From positions 868,001 to 932,000 of the forward strand of contig JAWWNJ010000091.1 in assembly GCA_037176885.1 (NCBI GenBank): DNA of 64,000 nucleotides, in the 5' to 3' direction. The notes under the pieces were generated by a model, which worked only from the letters and a program-made list of their open reading frames with translations, was not told the DNA's origin and made no database searches. Source of the stretch: Favolaschia claudopus. Lineage: Eukaryota > Basidiomycota > Agaricomycetes > Agaricales > Mycenaceae. Of this stretch, positions 57,029 through 64,000 are shown in pieces (position 1 is the first letter of the stretch; every line of letters starts with the position of its first letter). The position numbers and the translations under genes were made by a program.

Positions 57029-58543
57029 TCATTTCGAATGCGCAAATTGGTCGCCAGGAAAATGCTGAGCCATGAATGAAGCCAGTTCGGCCTCTAGTTG
57101 CGCGAGCCCAGGCATGGGCTGCTGCACAGGATACTGTTCTTGGAACCCGAGATTTTTAAAGCTCGAGCAAAAGGCGGGATCAGCTGTGGTATACGCGGGA
57201 ATGTGGAACGCAAACGACGGCGTAGGGATGCCGACTGCGGAATAATCAGAGGGGGTATATGCGTTGTCACCATGGAGCTGCCACTCGTTGGCTATGAAGG
57301 CAGAAATGTCCATCGACTCGAGCGAGACAGAGTCAACGGGTGAAGTCGCCTCGACTTCGGGGCTGAATACTGAAGGCAACGGGGAGGAAGGTATCATCAG
57401 CGGGTCGCAGCCGAACGAAGGTGCAGGGGAAGTGACGTTGGAAAAGGAGAAGGACGAAAAGTCCTATGAACAATAGGTTGATTGAGGTACTGGGTGAAAA
57501 CGGAAGACATACCAAAGATTCCAGATCGGGCTCTTGTTCATATTGCCAAGAGAATGAATCCAGCGGCGGAGGCGTAAGCTGTCCGTCGCTGGTACTGGCA
57601 GCATCAGTGTCGACAGAGAGAGAAGCCAATCGTTGTTTGCGATGCTCAGCAAGCTCCTGAGATGCTCGTGTCTCAGCGCCCACACTCGACGATCTGCGCC
57701 GACGGGAGTTGTCCGCAGTAGATGTAGGGACGGATGTTAAGAACTTCTGCGAGTCATCGGAGCTGGGGACTGGAACGGACGATGACCGTCGGTACGTTCG
57801 CGCTGTAATGGGAGCTTCGAAACGCGTGACAATTTCGGGGACATGGTGTTTATCGAATTCCTGTATTGCACGATCAAGTTCTGCGCCTTTCTTACCTTCA
57901 ACCAGAAGCTCTGCGATCTTCTTACAACGCTGCGAATCTTGATAAACCTCCCGGACCTTTCTTTTTGGCTTGGGCATGGCTCCATCTCGTTTTGCTTTTC
58001 TGCCGCCGGGATTCTTGGGCCGAAAAGCGTAGGCGGGGAAATTACGCTTGTGCTCTTCCACTGCGTGCATGGCCTTGTCATGCCAGAGACGGCGTTCTTC
58101 CGGTGGGAGGTTCTTCCAGGTCATACCAATGATCTTGGAGAGCGTACTGTGATTGGTCTCGACCTCGGTAGAGACGCTCTGGCTCTTGATGAACGATGAG
58201 CGGAAGAGGATGAACGCGTTGGGAGGGCGGGGAATATGATTATCCGATTTTTTCCGCGTATGGGGGGCGCGCCTTGTCGGGGCAGAGCCGTCGTCGAAGG
58301 TGAAGATAACGGATTCGGATGGCGATATGGGTGCATAGGGAGCATCTACAAGTGGCGGGAGATCCGCAAAAGAGCTTTCGGTGAGATTGGGCGCGAAATC
58401 TATCCCAGATTCTCCAACAGGCTGCACAGGCAGCGTCCACACAATCCCGGTGCCTGATAAAATGAGAATTCGGTTGAACCGGTATAGGTGGGATTACCAT
58501 CCGCGTGGCTTCGTCTGGAGTATCGCGAACGCTCGACAGGCAT
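57029..58543 (-). CDS. HMG-box transcription factor (MATA_HMG type)
   Basis: DNA-binding regulator, nuclear. Seen: the HMG box runs from HIPRPPNAFILFRSSFIKSQ through HSTLSKIIGMTWKNLPPEE to RRLWHDKAMHAVEEHKRNF and PAYAFRP, the fungal mating/sterile-type subfamily. It is followed by a basic stretch (GGRKAKRDGAMPKPKRK), a Ser-rich region and a C-terminal activation-like part ending HFPGDQFAHSK. The large exon lacks an ATG at its start. A first exon at 58543 (MPVERSRYSRRSHAD) spliced over an intron at about 58452-58496 joins in frame to GTGIVWTLPVQPVGES. A second intron near 57466-57513 joins DLESL to DFSSFSFSNV. About 455 residues. It is not flanked by homeodomain or pheromone genes, so not evidently a mating locus. 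Confidence 0.85.
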
Positions 58544-59638
58544 GGGCCACTTGTACAATAGAACAGAGAACGGGAGGGAGGCTACGATGAACGATGTGGC
58601 CCAACAAGAACCGTTCGGTCAGACCTAACGAAAGATAACCACCACTGAAATTGCTACTTGCACAAAAAAGGGAGTTACTGACCATGACAGTGGAACGTGC
58701 ATGTTCTCATCAGAACAAGTAAACTCGCTTACAATTTGATTCCACGGGATCAGTTTGGCGCGGTCACACGAAAACCTGCTTGTTGATTTGAATGTTGGAA
58801 GAATAGGGGGACCAGAAACTGTAGGGTAGAGATCAAGGTAAACGAAAGAAAAAAATAGGTGTTGACGTCGCTTTTTGGCTCCAGTGAAGTGAGTGGCACA
58901 TACATAACGCGCAGGTAGCAACTCTGTGGTTCGAAAACGATCCAGACGATTAATCCACCTGCATCGGAAACACACACGCGGGCCGTTGATCGTACGGGAA
59001 ACCACAAGAAGAACTTAGTTCGATATATTATATCCGCTCTTGCATCTTGTGCCATTACCCGGAACGAAAGATGAAAACCGGACGCGCCTTTATTGTAGCT
59101 CGCACTATAACTGGATCTTCGACAAGCCGGGGTGTTACTGAGGTTCAGGATACGACTTGAATCATCGAGAGGCTGCCTTGCCTCCGTTGAAAAGCAGATT
59201 ATATAAAGCCCTCTGCCAGGGCAAACACGAAAAGACAGATGCATGATGCATAGTTGGATGCATAGCCGATGCAGGACTTAGCGGCGTTGAGTGAGATTTA
59301 GAGTCTATGCGCATACAATGTCAGTTCGGTTCTTCACTCTGCAGGGATAACAGAAACTACACCTTCTCTTTATCAGAGTATTGCATGCTGAATCAAGTGC
59401 ACGTTTCATGGGCAATGAAATGATGATTAGGGTATGTAGACTAACGAGTGAAGGGTGGTCGATGGAAACTGGAAGCACGATAAAGGTATGCAACTAACTA
59501 ATAGCAAACAAGGAAAACGAGATGAGGGTAGACCACCTAATAAGAAATCGGAATGGAGATTGATTCCAGACGACAGACAGGTTCAATAAAAAAACAATAG
59601 AAATCACCGCTGTAAATCAGCGCGTCTAAAGCCAATGA
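58544..59638. other. Intergenic, HMG gene promoter
   Basis: About 1.1 kb upstream of the HMG-box factor and downstream of the kinase. Overlapping minus-strand frames (58625-59005, 58750-59244) show no domain. Long regulatory regions or leaders are common for such factors, so these frames may lie in a 5' UTR. Confidence 0.4.
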
Positions 59639-62600
59639 TCAATTATTTTGACCATATGCAAGGCAGAAATGAACGTACTGTCTCAACATATCGTAAAGGA
59701 ACTTGTAGCTCCTTAAGTTGCCCTTCAGCCTCCGAATATCAAGACTGTACGTGTCGTTGAGGCGATCCAGCCGGGTCAACTCAACCGAGAAGCGAACTTC
59801 GTCGCCAGCATCGTCGGGAGGTACACCGTAGACGGTCTCTGTCTGCGGTTCAGCGGTCAAGATTCCGCTTGCATTGAGCGAGTCATCTCCGTCGAATGAC
59901 GTTGACCCAGCTCCTGCAGAGGAGACCTGGGATGACTGTCGTCTCATGAGCAAGCCGCGAAGCATTCCTCCACCGCTGAAAGAGGATTGCGATGGTATTG
60001 GTAGCCCGCGCTTGTCCACCTTTTCATGACAGACATAATCAGTATTCCAAGCGAATTGAACGGAGAGGGACACGTACTCCATTCGACGCGGCGCTTCCGA
60101 CCATTGTGAAGGCGGCCACGCCACCCTGCGCTCCAGGAGTAGTCGACTTGCTGCCGCGACGTTGCTTGGCACGTATACACCGGTACTTGTACTCGCTTTC
60201 CACCTGAATCTCCAACCCCATCCCCATCAGCACCTCCTTCACATGCCGCATCACTTCTGGCGGCTGGCCAGTTGTGATTGTACCCTGGTCCATCGCACCG
60301 TGGTGAATCCGCAAGGCGCCCCCAGCACCGCCTGGAGGCACCGGGGCAGCGGCATCCCTGCCTTTGATTGTGCCACCGCTTCCACCAGCGCCGATGTTCA
60401 CCGAGCGGCGGAAACGTGATGCCAGGCTCTCGCTGACACTCGGTGTCGTTGCGACGGGGGTGGCCGACGACGGACTGGCAGACTCTGACGCCTTGCGCCC
60501 GCCCGCCAAGGTCTTCGTGACGATCGGAGACAGTGCGGGACCACTGCTCGGCGTGGTGACATATACTTGCACGGGGCTTCCTGCCTCCGCTGACTCTACA
60601 GTAGACTCCGCGGGGGAAGGGACGGCACTGGCACCTGCGCTGCCCCCGACAGTAAGGCTGTCGCGCCCCTTCCGAATCCACTGCATGACCTTGCGCGCCT
60701 TGCTGGTACTTGCCTTCATTGCACCAGCACCGCTGCCGTCGTCGAAGCTCTTGTCCGGACCACCTGTATGTGGCGGTGCGGGGACGGAAGAAGGAACGAG
60801 GGAGGCAGGTGGCGACGTGTTGGTGGTGGTCGAAGGCTCGCGTGTCCGGTTGCGGATGCGAATAGAATTGTTGACCATGACCGTCAACCCGGTGAGGGTG
60901 TTGCGCCTGGTCTTCTTGCCATCCTTTTCTTTTTGCTTGGTATCTCTCTCCTTTTCTGCATCGTCCTCCTTCTCCATCTCTTTCCCAGGTGTTTCGTAGG
61001 TCTTCTCCTTCTCCGCGTCTTTCCCTTTCTCCGCCGGATTCCCCTCTGCAAACACATCCATGACGGCGGGTCGCTCGCTGCCATTGACGGTGACCATCTC
61101 TCCAGGACCAACAACGTTTTTTGACGGCTTCCATGTAGTCGGCGGGCTCGTTGGACTGGGAGGCAGTGGCTTGCCAGCTGCGTTGGCACCAACAGAGCTG
61201 GTACTGGCGCCCCGGCGGCGAGATTCCCGCCGCTCGGTGATGCTGGCTGCACTCGGGCTCCGTGTTCCAGTCCTGTCGGTGCCATTGACAACGGGTGCAG
61301 CGGGGGTCGTGGATTTGGGTGTCGCGACAGAGGAAGGAGGCACAGCGCCGGCTGGACTTTGCGTTGGGGTGCGCAGTGGAGTTTGAGTTTGCGTTTGTGT
61401 GGGAGTTTTTGACCGCTCGCGCTCCTTTCTCTCTCGCACAGGACTTTCACTCGCCCCACGGTCCCGCTGACCCCGCCGATCGTCGTACTCGACCTGAATT
61501 GTGTGACGAAAGTCTTTGGGCTCCTTTTCCTTTTCCTTTCCTTTACTCGACGGTCTCTCTGCCACAGCAACGCCTTCTTCTGGCACGGCCCGTCGTGCAG
61601 CCCCAGGTGCAGGTCCAAACGGATCCTCCTCGTCGCCATAAGGCCCTGCTGATGAGTCGTACAGGGTCTCCGGGGCCACACTTCTCGGCGGTGGCAACTG
61701 GTTCTGCGCTTGTGCATGGGACTGAGTTTGAGCCCTGGCGGGTGGGGATGCTGTCGGCGGTGTGGCGCGCATTTGACGCTGATAAGCGAGGCGCTTCATC
61801 TGGTGTTGATCCATCGCCGCCCTCTCTAACTCTTCCACCGTCTTACCGAACGCCGTCGGCACATCATCCGCATCTTCATCGCGAGCAGTATGGTATGCCG
61901 CAAGCCACGGATGCCGCATGACATCTTGTAAGCTGGCACGCCTACGCGGGTCGGGAACAAGCATCATCTTCAGTAATGAGCGAGCTTCTTCGCTGATGTA
62001 TTCGGGGAAGCTGAGTGGTGTGTTGACGATGTACTTGTACAATAGATTGATGTTGTCGCCGTCGGGATTGGCAGGGTCATCATCGAAAGGGAGGTATCCA
62101 GCTAGCATGGCATACAAAATAACACCACAGCTCCAGATGTCAACGGCGCTACCGACATAGAGGCCTTCAGAGATGACGAGTTCGGGGGCAGCATAGCAGG
62201 GGGAGCCACACGACGTCTGCATGAGGTCGTCCGCGCGGTGCTCAAAGCGGTTCGCAAAGCCAAAGTCGGTGATGATGACATTGCGGTGGCGGTCGAGTAG
62301 GAGATTCTCGAGCTTGAGATCTCGGTGTACTATCTTTTTTTGATGAATGTACCTACAAACAGGCTTAAAATATGCGAATGATATGAGGCTTAGAGACGCA
62401 CCAGACGCCGGAGATGAGCTGGGAGAAAAGTTTGGACGCGTCTTTCTCGCGAAGGTAGCGGTGAGCGAGGATGTGGTCGAAAAGTTCGCCTCCGGAGGCA
62501 TACTCGATGATGATACCAATATACTTGTCTGTTTCAATCACATCGTACAGGCGTACAATGTTAGGATGCTTGAGAGTCTACAGCGAAAGTTTGTCAGTTG

Positions 62601-63328
62601 AATGCGATTGATTGAAATTGCATGTCGAACAAAGAACAAGCAGGAAAGCAAGCCACGAGATACAAGTTTAAACGCGGACCAACTGCCGCCATGGGCAAAG
62701 AATCCGTGGAACACGAATCGCAGAAAGAATGAGCAGCAAAGCAAAACCCAGCAGCGTCAAGAACAATATAGCATAGCAGGGGGATGGTACATCCAGAAAT
62801 CACGAAACAGTAAGTGTATGGGCGCGACCAGTTTTGCCCAGGGTTACGGAAGTGGTGAAAGAATCCCGAACAACATGAGCCACAGCACCAAAGTTGGTCG
62901 TAAACCCGGTGAAAAAACAATGCACTCACCCTCAGAACCTCAATCTCGCGCTCCACCTTCGACATTCTCACTGCGCTGTCAACGTTTCCCCTCCGTATGA
63001 GCTTAACAGCAACCTCCTCGCCCCATTGACTATGCAGACCAAGCTTGACCTTGCCAAACTCGCCTTCGCCCAGGGTCTGCAACAACAGATAAGGTCCAAA
63101 CTTGGGGATGGTCCTCCTTGGGTGTGCTGCAGCGTATGCTACGGCAGCCGGGTGTGAATATACATCTGTATAGCTGGGGTTTGCTGGCTGAGGGTCTTGG
63201 TCCGGGCTGGAGGAAGAAACGACTTGGTGGGACGCGCGGTGGGGAGGAGGTTGGCGGCGGGAGGATGGGGAGGGCTGCGCGACAGCAGCAGACACTGGCC
63301 GCGACGGCGAAGGGATCTGCAGGCTCAT
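59639..63328 (-). CDS. KIN4: Kin4-like serine/threonine kinase (CAMKL) with KA1-like C-terminus
   Basis: Predicted cell-cycle/polarity kinase; Kin4 in yeast guards spindle position. Seen: a Pro/Ser-rich N-terminus from MSLQIPSPSRP. The kinase domain starts FGPYLLLQTLGEGEFGKVKLG, with VAVKLIRRG (Lys) and, after a 352-nt intron (62578-62929), LKHPNIVRLYDVIETDKYI. Then IVHRDLKLENLLLD, ITDFGFANRF (DFG), SPCYAAPELVI and DIWSCGVILYAMLAGYLPFDDD, so all catalytic motifs are intact. A very long disordered region rich in Thr/Pro/Ser/Lys/Glu follows. The C-terminal KA1-like module has VMRHVKEVLMGMGLEIQVES and SVELTRLDRLNDTYSLDIRRLKG, ending HFCLAYGQNN. About 1,100-1,150 residues. An upstream ATG at 63376 would add 16 residues. 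The subfamily is inferred from architecture. Confidence 0.88.
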
Positions 63329-63509
63329 CGCGACGGCTGGGAGAGAAAGGTAACCGCCAAACGGCCAAAAAGGCAACGATACACGTGACCTCAGGCTTCA
63401 CCCATACCCAAAACCGCAATGATAGACTCTAGAGTCTACCGTTCACAGAAAAATTTGAGCACATATAATACATTCAATGATACATCCACGACCAGGTAAG
63501 TATTTTTAT

Positions 63510-64000
63510 TCAAAGCTTCGCATGCTGCAGGACAAAGGGTGAGTGTTTCTTTGACTTGACCCGGTCAACGTCCTTGATCGTGACAGGGCGACACTCATGA
63601 GCGTGGTTGTATCCGAGTCTGCACAACATCAGACATGACAGAAAGGGTAAGCAGAAACAGATCTACCTCTTCCTACCATCCTCTCCTCCAGGTCTATAGA
63701 ACTCGGGTCGGCGAAGTAGCGAAACCACCACGGCACCTCCGAGACCGACCTGCAGATCTATAGCTCAGGATAATGATAGAAAGTAGGAAACGTACATTGT
63801 GAACGAGACCGTACTTGCCGCGGGAGTCGGCTATGTCGAACAGGCCTGGGGCTTGCATCGGTCCTGCCCCTGTTACGGGGTGAGGAAAGTAAAAATATAG
63901 AGAGACGAAGATTACATTCTCTCAATTGCATTGCAATGTAAAAATGCATTCCGAGCCCCGTGGCTCCCAATGGGTGCCCTTTGGCTTCCAGCCCACCGCT
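63510..64000 (-). CDS. Peroxisomal SCP2-type thiolase, 5' part outside window
   Basis: C-terminal part of a thiolase of the sterol-carrier/SCP-x class, acting in peroxisomal beta-oxidation. Seen: SGGLEAKGHPLGATGLGM with the active-site His, then WAGPMQAPGLFDIADSRG, LVHNVGLGGAVVVSLLRRPEF, YRPGGEDGRKRLGYNHAHE and VTIKDVDRVKSKKH. Three introns (about 63848-63899, 63735-63795 and 63617-63664) splice these into one frame. The last residues are QHAKL; the terminal AKL is a peroxisomal targeting signal (PTS1). The stop is TGA at 63510-63512. The gene continues beyond the right edge. Confidence 0.9.

Noticed and set aside
57029..58543. Mating-type locus because of the MATA-type HMG box
   Set aside because: No homeodomain, pheromone or receptor genes are nearby, and basidiomycete mating loci do not usually rely on this HMG type.
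59944..61134. 396-codon minus-strand frame overlapping the kinase linker
   Set aside because: Another frame of the same strand carries the intact kinase and KA1 sequence; this one is low-complexity shadow.

Overview
The window reads as nuclear DNA of a filamentous basidiomycete, most likely an agaricomycete. Protein genes sit on both strands at about one per 2.3 kb. Almost every gene is cut by short introns of about 45-60 nt that can be placed by GT-AG (twice GC-AG) rules and restored reading frame. Gene content (Cwh43 fused to PGAP2, fungal AP-3 beta, Ctp1, Pmc1-type Ca2+ ATPase, Kin4-like kinase with KA1 tail, MATA-type HMG box, C3HC/Rsm1) is typically fungal. I found no tRNA, rRNA, CRISPR array or intact transposon. 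No single new 'system' stands out. The novelty lies in unassigned genes, unusual gene structures and a few unexplained stretches.

Layout. 1-3332: mitochondrial Lon protease, minus strand, running off the left edge. 3639-4742: secreted dienelactone hydrolase. 5290-9239: CWH43 (GPI-lipid remodelling). 9527-12225: AP-3 beta. 12358-13194: unknown conserved-looking protein. 13608-14232: Zn2Cys6 regulator, followed by 2.2 kb of unassigned, possibly decayed coding sequence. 16464-18919: a tight divergent pair, uroporphyrinogen-III synthase and mitochondrial citrate carrier. 19072-23699: Pmc1-type Ca2+ ATPase. 23700-31128 is gene-poor and holds only SPC25 (26867-27774). 31129-34459: TPS1 and ribosomal P0. 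34874-40549: plus-strand run of a PPR-like mitochondrial protein, a C3HC/Rsm1 zinc-finger protein and a Nudix hydrolase. 40571-41549: LysM protein with a Cys-rich N-terminus. 43076-44364: hotdog thioesterase and EMC6. 44566-51579: DUF5519 protein, GH127-type secreted glycosidase with a beta-trefoil-like front end, and INO1. 52549-55770: low-complexity His/Glu-rich protein and an alpha/beta hydrolase. 55893-56379: small orphan gene with its own TATA box. 57029-63328: HMG-box factor and Kin4-like kinase. 63510-64000: peroxisomal SCP2-type thiolase, running off the right edge.

Most genes are housekeeping and unrelated: mitochondrial proteostasis and transport (Lon, Ctp1), heme, trehalose and inositol synthesis, Ca2+ storage, kinetochore, ER insertion, translation. 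The loci do not form an obvious metabolic cluster. Coordinates give the CDS span from start codon to stop, introns included. Starts were chosen by family-like N-termini and, where needed, by splicing.
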